Shown piece by piece: positions 1-5,798 of a stretch of DNA of 8,457 nt (position 1 is its first letter; every line of letters begins with the position of its first letter). Source of the DNA: Chloroflexota bacterium (GTDB lineage: Bacteria; Chloroflexota; Anaerolineae; B4-G1; SLSP01); NCBI GenBank assembly GCA_022707725.1, contig JAKJAB010000141.1:1-8457 (forward strand), read 5' to 3'. The notes below the pieces were generated by a model, which made no database searches, was not told the DNA's origin, and was given only the letters and a program-made list of their open reading frames with translations. The translations under genes and the position numbers were made by a program.

Positions 1-1
1 C

Positions 2-460
2 AATACCGCAGTCGTCGTTGCCGGCAACCCGCTGGGCCTCAGCGGCGAATACGAATTGCGCGATTACTGCGCGCTCGTGCACTCCGAAGGCGCGGACGTG
101 CTGGCGACCTACAAGGACGACTTCTACGCTGGCCGGCCGCTGCTCACCGTCAACGCTTTTGGCGACGGCAAGGCGTACTATCTTGCCTCCAATCCTGACG
201 ACCGCTTCCTGCGCGATTTCTACGGTGCGCTGGATGCAAACCTGGGACTGCTGCGTTCGCTCGATACGGAACTGCCCCACGGCGTCAGCGCACAACTGCG
301 CACCGACGGCGAGACGAAGTACATCTTCGTGATGAACTTCAACGCGGAACCTGTGGTTATCGACCTGGGCGCGGCGACGTACACCGATCTGCTGACCGGG
401 GAGACATTGAGCGGCGCGGTCGAGTTGGGCGTCTACGATGTGAAGGTGCTTGTCGCGTAG
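2..460 (+). CDS. Beta-galactosidase, GH42 family, C-terminal fragment
   Basis: The reading frame is already open at position 2 and closes with TAG at 458-460, giving the last 152 residues of a longer protein; the catalytic TIM barrel lies outside the window. The first part, with LVHSEGADVLATYKDDFYAG and the following GKAYYLAS segment, resembles the end of the GH42 trimerisation (class I glutamine amidotransferase-like) domain. The last ~60 residues, from LPHGVSAQLRTDG through YIFVMNFN to LLTGETL, resemble the small beta-sandwich C-terminal domain of GH42 enzymes. Members of the family hydrolyse terminal beta-galactosides, usually in the cytoplasm and usually as trimers. The active-site glutamates cannot be seen here, so activity cannot be judged. 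The next gene in the same direction starts 95 bp later behind a terminator-like hairpin, so it is probably not co-transcribed. Confidence 0.85.
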   Translation, partial: NTAVVVAGNPLGLSGEYELRDYCALVHSEGADVLATYKDDFYAGRPLLTVNAFGDGKAYYLASNPDDRFLRDFYGALDANLGLLRSLDTELPHGVSAQLRTDGETKYIFVMNFNAEPVVIDLGAATYTDLLTGETLSGAVELGVYDVKVLVA

Positions 461-485
461 ACTAACACTGGCTCGAGTTTTACCA

Positions 486-526
486 ACTGAAGCCGGCGCG
501 TACACGTACACACCGACTTCAGTCGG
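486..526 (+). repeat. REP-like bipartite palindrome upstream of the RAYT gene
   Basis: ACTGAAGCCGG (486-496) and CCGACTTCAGT (513-523) are inverted copies with one mismatch around a 16-nt loop. The right arm also contains a compact hairpin, CCGAC-TTCA-GTCGG (513-526). Positions 487-526 align without gaps to 1292-1331 downstream of the transposase, with 29 of 40 bases identical by hand count and in the same orientation, so this is a diverged copy of the same element. Palindromes of this type flanking a Y1 transposase gene are the hallmark of REP/RAYT systems, in which the transposase recognises and nicks the REP hairpin. Confidence 0.75.
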
Positions 527-531
527 TTTTT
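513..531 (+). terminator. Intrinsic terminator-like hairpin after the GH42 gene
   Basis: A 5-bp stem CCGAC/GTCGG with a TTCA loop is followed at once by five T residues (527-531). It lies about 50 bp after the GH42 stop and 25 bp before the transposase start. It could end GH42 transcription and insulate the transposase gene from read-through. The stem is short and is part of the REP-like element, so terminator activity is an inference. Confidence 0.5.
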
Positions 532-555
532 ACAGCAGTTCGATAGAGAGTTGTC

Positions 556-1185
556 ATGTCCTATCAGCTTTGGTACAGACGTAATCTCCCACATTGGCAG
601 CCAGGAGGCGTTCCTTTCTTCATCACTTGGCGGTTGGCCGGTTCCTTGCCCGCTGCTTTCCTTGCCGAATATACTGCTGAACGAGAGCGTATCGCTCAAG
701 ACCCTCGCGCGCAGGATGAGCACAGCGATTGGGCGATCAACGCTTACAAACGCCTTTTAGCGCGTTTTGATGATGAGCTGCACAAAGTGGATAGTCCCCG
801 TTGGCTCGCGCAGTCCGATATCGCAGCCATTGTACGTGATGTTATACATCAAGGCGAAGAAGAGTATCTATATCGTTTGTATGCTTATACCGTGATGAGT
901 AATCATGTTCACGTTCTGCTCCACCCATTAGAGGATGCGCAAACCGGGAAACCGATTCCTCTTGCTCGTATTACCAAGATGCTCAAAGGTCGCTCGGCTC
1001 GTTATGCTAACCTGAAATTAGATCGGGTGGGGCAACATTTTTGGGCGCATGAGTCGTATGATCATTGGTCGCGGAATGAGAATGAGACCCGACGCATCGT
1101 AGCATATATCCTTAACAACCCTGTCAAGGCCGGATTGGTTTCGGATGCATCTGCCTGGCCATGGAGTTGGGCCGCGGAGTTTTGA
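556..1185 (+). CDS. REP-associated tyrosine transposase (RAYT), Y1/IS200-like HUH family
   Basis: The product is a 209-residue single-strand DNA endonuclease of the Y1 transposase family. The HUH metal-binding motif is SNHVHVLL, with His117 and His119. The likely catalytic tyrosine is Tyr168 in the motif ESYDHWSRNENE, and the C-terminal YILNNPVKAGL and WPWSW motifs are typical of RAYT proteins. The N-terminal segment HWQPGGVPFFITWRL also fits that group. All key residues are present and length is normal, so the gene looks intact. ATG at 556 is preceded by a purine stretch AGAGAG about 5 nt upstream, a modest ribosome binding site. The gene is bracketed by related palindromic repeats, as expected of RAYTs, which act in trans on REP hairpins rather than lying between IS-type ends. 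Its coding sequence is visibly richer in A+T than the neighbouring genes, which suggests transfer. It converges on the large regulator gene. Confidence 0.92.
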   Translation: MSYQLWYRRNLPHWQPGGVPFFITWRLAGSLPAAFLAEYTAERERIAQDPRAQDEHSDWAINAYKRLLARFDDELHKVDSPRWLAQSDIAAIVRDVIHQGEEEYLYRLYAYTVMSNHVHVLLHPLEDAQTGKPIPLARITKMLKGRSARYANLKLDRVGQHFWAHESYDHWSRNENETRRIVAYILNNPVKAGLVSDASAWPWSWAAEF

Positions 1186-1218
1186 AAGAACCGTGTTTAT
1201 GTTTAGCAGTGGCTTGGC

Positions 1219-1323
1219 CGACTGAAGTCGGCGGGTACGTGTGTTCTCCGGCTCGACTGAAGTCGGCGGGTACGTGTGTTCTCCGGCTCGACTGAAGTCG
1301 GCGGGTACGTGTGTGCTCCGGCT
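1219..1323 (+). repeat. Three tandem 35-bp REP-like units downstream of the RAYT gene
   Basis: The units are 1219-1253, 1254-1288 and 1289-1323. The first two are identical. The third differs from them only at 1315, where T becomes G. Each unit begins with CGACTGAAGTCGG, which folds as a short stem with a TGAA loop, followed by a GGGTACGTGTG spacer and CCGGCT. In front of the first unit the stem is six base pairs, GCCGAC/GTCGGC (1217-1232). The near-identity of the copies points to recent tandem amplification. The last unit plus the sequence to 1331 matches the element upstream of the transposase. Confidence 0.9.
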
Positions 1324-1343
1324 TTAGCCGGGTTCTTCCGGCT
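1318..1343. terminator. Alternating hairpins between convergent genes
   Basis: CCGGC-TTTA-GCCGG (1318-1331) overlaps AGCCGG-GTTCTT-CCGGCT (1326-1343), so the middle arm can pair with either neighbour. The structure lies between the transposase stop (1185) and the regulator stop (1359, opposite strand), 16 bp beyond the latter. It could serve as a bidirectional transcription stop, but no clear T-tract follows on either strand, so the call rests on position and stem strength only. Confidence 0.4.
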
Positions 1344-1358
1344 CATGTTTTAGTTGTG

Positions 1359-4300
1359 TTATGACAGGATCTCCTTGAGCACTTCGTCGAGTTCGCCGGG
1401 TGTATGTGACGGCGGAGCGAGGCCCAATCCATCCAGTAAGCGGACAGCCCTCTCTCGGATGTCGCTCTCGCTGGCCGGGTGGCGGCGCACCAGATCGAGC
1501 AGCACGGCAGCCTGGGGTTTCGATCCCTGCTGCGCAAACAGCCAGGCCAGGTTCACCAGGATTTTGGTCGCCATGGTGAGGGTCTGGGTGTCCTGCGCGA
1601 TTTGCAAGGCTTCGGTGAGGTGGGTTTGTGCATCGAGACAGTTGTTTTGGGCGCAGGCGATTTCGCCCAGGTTGTTCAGGCACGTCATGATTGTCCACGG
1701 CTCCTGGAGAGCGCGCCCGATGTTGAGACCTTCCCGATAAAACTGCGACGCTTTCCGGTAGTTGCCCAGCGTGTAAGCGATCTCGCCCAGGTTGCTCAGA
1801 GCAATCGCCTGACCGGTTTGATCGCCGATCTGGCGGCAGATGTCCAGGCTTTCCTGGTAAAATGTCCCGGCCTGTGAATAGTCTTCCCGCAGATGGAAGA
1901 TCGTGCCCAGATTGTTGAGGTGGATGGCGACGTTGAATTGATCGTCCAGGGCGCGACTCAGGGCCAGGCACTCTTCGAACATCTGTTGTGCTGTGCCATA
2001 GTCCCCGCGATGGCAGGCTTCATCGCCCAGTGCGTTGAGCGGCGCCATAATGAGCCGCTGATCGCCGAGTTCCCGCGCCAGCGCCAGGCTTTCCTCGAGC
2101 AGCGCCTCGGTCTGTTCCAGATCGCCGGTCCTGTAAGTGAGGAGACCCAAGACCTGGAGCGACTGTGCCATGCCTCGACGATCCCCAATCTGCTCGGACA
2201 GGGCAAGGCTCTTCTCGGCCAGTCGCGCAGCTTCGTCGTTCTGCCCCTGGTGACGGATGGCGTTCGCCAGGTTGACCAGGCTGAAGATTTGTTCATCCGG
2301 TATCTCCCGGCGCTCGGCGATTTCCAACCCGCGTTCCAGCGCGGCGATGGCCTGTCGATAGAAACCCTGGTGCAGATAGAGTGCTCCCTGACGCGCTAAT
2401 AGCTTGCCGAGCAACGGTTCCTGATCTGGATCCACCCACCATTTCTCAATGGCCTGTGCGAGCAGCATGGCTCCCGCCTGGAACCAGCAGCGAATGTCGC
2501 AGAAGAGGTAGAGGCTCTCCAGGCTTCGTTCGACTGCTTGCGCGTCTTCTTGCGACACAGCCCATTCCCAGGCCTGACGCACATTATCGCTCTCCTGGGT
2601 GATTTCCAAAAGGGCTTGTTTTTGTGATGCGCCTTTCAGATGTGGCTTTTGCCCTTCCAGGAAGGCGGCGTAATAGCGAGCGTGCTCTGTGTGGATGGCT
2701 GTGGCCTCTTCAGTTGCATCGAGTTTTTCGACGATGTATTGGTGCAGCAGCGGGTGCAGACCATAACGCCCGTTAGCGTCGGCGCGCAGCAGCGATTTGT
2801 GGACCAGCCCGGCGAGCACATCCGGCGTGGCGGCAGCAATCTGTGCGGCGGCGGCGCGGTCGAAACCGCTTTGGAAGACGGCCAGCCGGGCCAGACACGC
2901 GCGTTCCGGCTCGGTGAGTAGCTTCCACGAGTACTCGAAGGAAGCGCGCAAGCTGCGGTGGCGTGGATCGACGTTGCGCAGGGAGGTCGTCAGCGCATCG
3001 CTGTTGGCGGCGATTTCTGCGGCGATGTCGCTACAGGTGCGGGTATCCACCCAGACCGCCGCAAGTTCGAGACCCAGGGGGGTGCCTTCGACCAGACGGC
3101 AGATGCGCAGCACGTCGGGAAGCGTGCGCGCATCGAGCGCAAAGCGCCGGTCGACGCGCTGCGCACATTCGGTAAAAAGGGCGACGGCGCTGTAGTTTGC
3201 CGCGTCCGGGCCAGGTACGTCTGTTTCGGGATACGCCAACCCCTCCAGGTGATACACAAGCTCTTCGCGCAGGTTGAGCCGCTCCCGCGAGGTCACCAGC
3301 AGTGTGACGCCGGGCGCGCGGCTGAGAATTTGCTCGATGAGAGCGCTGTTGCAGGGCGCGTCACCTTGTAGAAGGTGTTCGAAATTGTCGAGCGCCAGGA
3401 GCATCTCTTTTTCGCGCAGGTAGTTGAGTACTTGCGTTTCGGGCGACTGTGGCCCTTGCAGGGAGAAACGAAGCGTTCCGGCGATGGCGTAGGCGATGAA
3501 TTCGGTGGACGTCACCGCATCGAGCGGAACGAAGGCGACGCCGTGCGCGAACAAGCCGCGTTGTTCTTCCAAGACGCGCAACGCCAGACGGCTCTTGCCG
3601 ATTCCACCTGGGCCGACGAGGGTGACGAGGCGACAATCGGGCGCGGCCAACCATTCCGCCAGTTCGGCCAACTCCGCCGTCCGACCGATGAAACGGGTGG
3701 AAGCGGAAGGCAGGCCGCCGTCCGGCGCCGCCGGCGCCTCTTCGCGCTTGATGGCCTCGAAGAGCGCTGTCGTTTCCGTCATCGGCTCGACACCCAACTC
3801 CTGTTGCAGGATGCGGCGACAGGTTTCGTACTGGGCCAGCGCCGCGCTGCGTTCTCCCTCCATCGCCAGCAGGCGCATCAACTGGCGGTGCGCCTCTTCG
3901 CGCCAGGGTTCCAATTCCACCTGCCGCCGCGCGAACTGCCGCGCGCGCTCCAGGTCGCCGCGCCGGGTGTAGTAATCGGTCAGCGCGAACATCGCTTCGA
4001 CGGCTTCGCGGTGCAGCCACTCGCGTTTGAGGGTCGCCCATTCCTCGAAGAGCGTGCTGTCGCTCAGGAAGAAGTGTTCCAGAAATTCCCCGCGATACAA
4101 CCCGGTCATCCGCAGCAGGCGTTGCATACAAGGCAGGCAGCGCTCGACGCGCCTGTGACGGTGCTCCTGGCAGGCGGCGTCGAGCGCCTGAAATTCGGCT
4201 GCGTCCACCTGATAGTCGCTGGCGGGGTTGAGCTGCACGGTTTCACGGTCGATGAGCAGGAATGGGGCAGCGCATTGTTCGTCTTCGCCGAGCGCCTGGC

Positions 4301-4520
4301 GCAGATAGAGCAGGGTCTGGCGCAGGTTTTGGCGCGCCTTGTTTTCCGGCTGATCGGGCCACAGCAGCGTGGCAAGCGCGTCGCGGCGTTGCGGTTGCGC
4401 GCTTTCCAACGCCAGATAGGCCAGCAGTGCGCGGGCCTTGTCGGTGGCGAACCCGGTCAACGCCTTGCCGTCCAGCGTGACTTCGAAGGTTCCTAAGAGC
4501 CGGATATTTAGATGTGCCAT
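1359..4520 (-). CDS. BTAD-domain STAND ATPase transcriptional regulator with tandem TPRs (SARP/AfsR-like)
   Basis: The 1053-residue protein begins MAHLNIRLLGTFEVTLDGK, the usual opening of this family. Residues 1-100 form an OmpR/PhoB-type winged helix. Residues ~104-255 form the bacterial transcriptional activation domain (BTAD), ending ILQQELGVEPMTETTALFE. Residues ~276-490 form an NB-ARC/STAND ATPase: FIGR entry, Walker A GPGGIGKS at 303-310, Walker B LLALDNF with Asp378, the TLLVTSRERL strand at 406-415 and a GLPL-like GTPLGLELAA at 479-488. From about residue 703 to 1010 come seven to eight TPRs in strict 40-residue register, for example LSNLGEIAYTLGNYRKA and LNNLGEIACAQNN. There is no C-terminal LuxR-type HTH. 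Such proteins are thought to sense a ligand or partner through the TPRs, with nucleotide-dependent switching controlling DNA binding. The start codon has no recognisable Shine-Dalgarno. The gene lies 83 nt downstream of the lipoprotein gene on the same strand and may share its transcript. The target is unknown. Confidence 0.9.
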   Translation of the reverse strand: MAHLNIRLLGTFEVTLDGKALTGFATDKARALLAYLALESAQPQRRDALATLLWPDQPENKARQNLRQTLLYLRQALGEDEQCAAPFLLIDRETVQLNPASDYQVDAAEFQALDAACQEHRHRRVERCLPCMQRLLRMTGLYRGEFLEHFFLSDSTLFEEWATLKREWLHREAVEAMFALTDYYTRRGDLERARQFARRQVELEPWREEAHRQLMRLLAMEGERSAALAQYETCRRILQQELGVEPMTETTALFEAIKREEAPAAPDGGLPSASTRFIGRTAELAELAEWLAAPDCRLVTLVGPGGIGKSRLALRVLEEQRGLFAHGVAFVPLDAVTSTEFIAYAIAGTLRFSLQGPQSPETQVLNYLREKEMLLALDNFEHLLQGDAPCNSALIEQILSRAPGVTLLVTSRERLNLREELVYHLEGLAYPETDVPGPDAANYSAVALFTECAQRVDRRFALDARTLPDVLRICRLVEGTPLGLELAAVWVDTRTCSDIAAEIAANSDALTTSLRNVDPRHRSLRASFEYSWKLLTEPERACLARLAVFQSGFDRAAAAQIAAATPDVLAGLVHKSLLRADANGRYGLHPLLHQYIVEKLDATEEATAIHTEHARYYAAFLEGQKPHLKGASQKQALLEITQESDNVRQAWEWAVSQEDAQAVERSLESLYLFCDIRCWFQAGAMLLAQAIEKWWVDPDQEPLLGKLLARQGALYLHQGFYRQAIAALERGLEIAERREIPDEQIFSLVNLANAIRHQGQNDEAARLAEKSLALSEQIGDRRGMAQSLQVLGLLTYRTGDLEQTEALLEESLALARELGDQRLIMAPLNALGDEACHRGDYGTAQQMFEECLALSRALDDQFNVAIHLNNLGTIFHLREDYSQAGTFYQESLDICRQIGDQTGQAIALSNLGEIAYTLGNYRKASQFYREGLNIGRALQEPWTIMTCLNNLGEIACAQNNCLDAQTHLTEALQIAQDTQTLTMATKILVNLAWLFAQQGSKPQAAVLLDLVRRHPASESDIRERAVRLLDGLGLAPPSHTPGELDEVLKEILS

Positions 4521-4603
4521 AGCGTGTTGGTGAATCGCCGGGATCGCAGTGATCGCGCCGGTTGTGGTTTACGTCGTCTGCGCCCTCCGCCAATACGGGG
4601 GCG
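4521..4603 (-). other. Gap between lipoprotein and regulator genes with a weak hairpin
   Basis: This 83-nt spacer separates two genes read on the minus strand. Just after the lipoprotein stop, CGCCCTC (4581-4587) can pair with GGGGGCG (4597-4603), including one G-T pair, around a 9-nt loop. No T-tract follows, so it is more likely a partial attenuator or 3'-end stabiliser than a full terminator. A poor promoter match (TTGGCG at 4593-4588, 16 nt, TAAACC) lies on the minus strand. GATCGC occurs twice, at 4542-4547 and 4551-4556. None of these is strong enough to call independent transcription of the regulator. Confidence 0.3.
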
Positions 4604-5638
4604 TTACGGGCCAACGATCAGCGCCTTCCAGGTATTTTCCCCTACGATTCCATCAGCCGTTAAGTTGTGCTCTGTTTGGAAAGTTTTGACCGCGTTTCGC
4701 GTAGCCGGGCCGAAAATCCCATCCACCGCGATGTTGCTATACCCGTAAACGTTCACCAGCAGGTGTTGTGCGGCAGAAACAGCGTCGCCTGTGACGCCTT
4801 GTTTCAGGACGTGATTTTGGATAAGCGCGCGCCAGGTCTTTTCCCCTACGATTCCGTCAGCCGTTAAGTTATGCGCTGTTTGGAAAGTCCTGACCGCCTC
4901 CTGCGTCGCCACGCCGAAAATCCCGTCCGCTGTGATGCTTGCGCCCTCCGCTTTGAGCAAGGATTGAAGCGCGTAGACGTTTGGCCCTTTATTTCCGTTG
5001 TGATAGGTCGGCCAATCGGAGACGACGGGCGCGGCTGTGGGCGCTATTGTGGGCGCGGCGGTAGGCGCTATTGTGGGCGCGAGCGTGGGTTCAGGGACGA
5101 TAATCTGCACGTAGAATTGTCCGCCAAAGCGCTCCCCGCTCGAGGTTTGCGCTTGCCAGTTGGAGCGATACGTCCCTGGCGCATCGGGTGAGACGAAATT
5201 CACGGTGACGTCGACGTTTGCGCCCACGACCGCGGCAGGAAGGGCCACTGAAGCCGGCCCGCCCAACGGGTCGCCGGAAATGTACGCGAAAAGGTATCCT
5301 GATTCCCAATCGCACGTGCCGCTGTTGCGGATGCGCCAGGTTTTGGCAAACGGCGTATTGGGCAAGAAAACGGCGTCGTCGGGCACGGTTACGTCGGCGA
5401 CGTATGCGGCCGCAAACGTGCAACCGGGCGTGGGTGTATTTGTGGGGGCGTCTGTAGACGCTGCCTCCGGTGTTGTTCCCCCGCTCCCCGGTGTTGCGGC
5501 CACAACTTCCCCTGCTTGCGTCGCGGTGGGGGAAGGTGTGTCGGTTGAGCCAGACTGCGGCGTTGCTTTTGAGGTGGCGCAGGCCAACGTCGTGATTATC
5601 AAGAACGTCAATAGTAATCCAATCTGTTTGCGTGACAA
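4604..5638 (-). CDS. Lipoprotein with NBR1-type Ig-like domain and two peptidoglycan-binding domains
   Basis: The product is predicted to have 344 residues. The start is TTG at 5638-5636, chosen because it directly precedes a classical lipoprotein signal (MSRKQIG, a hydrophobic stretch, then TTLAC with Cys20) and sits 5 nt after a perfect AAGGAGG. After a Thr/Pro/Ser-rich tether (21-72), residues ~73-182 form an NBR1-type four-tryptophan Ig-like domain (TWRIRNSGTCDW, GDPLGGP, SPDAPGTYRSNWQ). Trp101, Trp111 and Trp161 are present, and the last tryptophan position appears to be Phe/Tyr in FGGQFYVQI. A second Pro/Ala/Thr linker (183-207) contains a duplicated TIAPTAAP unit. Residues ~209-272 and ~279-342 are two PG_binding_1 domains, each with the DGIFG...A...FQ..HNLTADGIVG..TW pattern. 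The protein is probably anchored to the membrane by lipid and holds cell-wall glycan or a similar polymer. No catalytic domain is seen. The gene is divergent from the secreted mosaic protein and upstream of the regulator. Confidence 0.88.
   Translation of the reverse strand: MSRKQIGLLLTFLIITTLACATSKATPQSGSTDTPSPTATQAGEVVAATPGSGGTTPEAASTDAPTNTPTPGCTFAAAYVADVTVPDDAVFLPNTPFAKTWRIRNSGTCDWESGYLFAYISGDPLGGPASVALPAAVVGANVDVTVNFVSPDAPGTYRSNWQAQTSSGERFGGQFYVQIIVPEPTLAPTIAPTAAPTIAPTAAPVVSDWPTYHNGNKGPNVYALQSLLKAEGASITADGIFGVATQEAVRTFQTAHNLTADGIVGEKTWRALIQNHVLKQGVTGDAVSAAQHLLVNVYGYSNIAVDGIFGPATRNAVKTFQTEHNLTADGIVGENTWKALIVGP
4628..4937 (-). repeat. Internal duplication encoding the two peptidoglycan-binding domains
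   Basis: Positions 4628-4733 and 4832-4937 are direct repeats offset by 204 bp (68 codons) within the lipoprotein gene. By hand count 17 of 106 aligned bases differ, and several long blocks, including TTTTCCCCTACGATTCC and CGAAAATCCC, are unchanged. This shows that the second peptidoglycan-binding domain arose by, or is kept similar by, in-gene duplication or gene conversion. Confidence 0.85.
5028..5093 (-). repeat. 24-bp minisatellite in the lipoprotein linker
   Basis: Units 5028-5051 and 5052-5075 differ at two positions, and a partial third copy follows from 5076 to 5093. Each unit encodes one eight-residue Pro/Ala/Thr step (TIAPTAAP) of the flexible linker between the Ig-like domain and the peptidoglycan-binding domains. 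Unit number is a whole number of codons, so gain or loss of copies by slippage would change tether length without a frameshift. Confidence 0.8.
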
Positions 5639-5650
5639 GGCTCCCTCCTT
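5636..5650 (-). promoter_or_regulatory. Ribosome binding site deciding a TTG start
   Basis: On the minus strand AAGGAGG (5650-5644) is followed by GAGCC and then TTG (5638-5636). The open frame continues upstream for more than 400 nt, but that extension is low-complexity, crosses the -10 box and the divergent promoter region, and would bury the signal peptide internally. The TTG start is therefore preferred. Confidence 0.85.
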
Positions 5651-5674
5651 CGCTAAAAATGATCGAACAACACG

Positions 5675-5703
5675 ATTATAAAGCAGTTCCGCCAATTCAA
5701 CAA
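5675..5703 (-). promoter_or_regulatory. Sigma-70-type promoter for the lipoprotein gene
   Basis: On the minus strand a perfect TATAAT (5680-5675) follows TTGTTG (5703-5698) at a 17-nt spacing. Transcription would begin near 5668, leaving a leader of about 30 nt that carries the strong ribosome binding site. The -35 box matches consensus at only three of six positions. Confidence 0.6.
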
Positions 5704-5727
5704 CATGCTCTTTTCGGCAAGGCCAGC

Positions 5728-5739
5728 CGGGCGCGCCCG
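5728..5739. other. 12-bp perfect GC palindrome in the divergent promoter region
   Basis: CGGGCGCGCCCG is self-complementary and lies just upstream of the lipoprotein -35 box. TTCGG (5713-5717) and CCGAA (5737-5741) form a further inverted pair around it. It could be an operator for a dimeric repressor. In GC-rich DNA such a palindrome can also arise by chance, and no function is claimed. Confidence 0.3.
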
Positions 5740-5778
5740 AAGACCGGCGCGGCGATGCAAACGAGAATCCCCGGCGCG

Positions 5779-5798
5779 TTATGACGTTTTTATGACGG
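5779..5798 (+). promoter_or_regulatory. Candidate operator: two 8-bp direct repeats with 11-bp period (Pho-box/SARP-box-like)
   Basis: TTATGACG occurs at 5779-5786 and again, exactly, at 5790-5797, so the copies lie one helical turn apart. Read on the other strand, 5798-5781 matches the enterobacterial PHO-box pattern CTGTCATAAAACTGTCAT at 15 of 18 positions by hand alignment. OmpR/PhoB-type winged-helix proteins, including SARP regulators, bind head-to-tail to repeats of this spacing, commonly over the -35 region of activated promoters. It lies 110 bp upstream of the rightward gene and about 95 bp upstream of the lipoprotein -10 box. The binding protein is unknown; the BTAD regulator encoded downstream of the lipoprotein and a PhoB-like response regulator are both candidates. 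Confidence 0.55.

Noticed and set aside
1219..1323. CRISPR array
   Set aside because: The 35-bp period has no unique spacers (units are identical end to end), and no cas genes are present.
486..1343. Classical IS200/IS605 element with defined left and right ends
   Set aside because: The flanking palindromes are in the same orientation and amplified on one side, the transposase has RAYT-type motifs and no tnpB or guide-RNA-like partner is present, so the REP/RAYT interpretation fits better.
3375..4496. 373-codon open frame on the plus strand
   Set aside because: It is antisense to the BTAD/ATPase region of the regulator, shows no recognisable family features, and is explained by GC-rich codon bias of the real gene on the minus strand.
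4542..4556. GATCGC direct repeat as an autoregulatory operator of the regulator gene
   Set aside because: The two copies have a 9-bp period, not the 11 bp expected for this DNA-binding family, and the hexamer is common in GC-rich DNA.
5764..5798. The PHO-box-like repeat driving a leftward promoter with GATTCT as -10
   Set aside because: The match to a -10 box is only three of six, and a much better TATAAT for the lipoprotein gene lies at 5675-5680.
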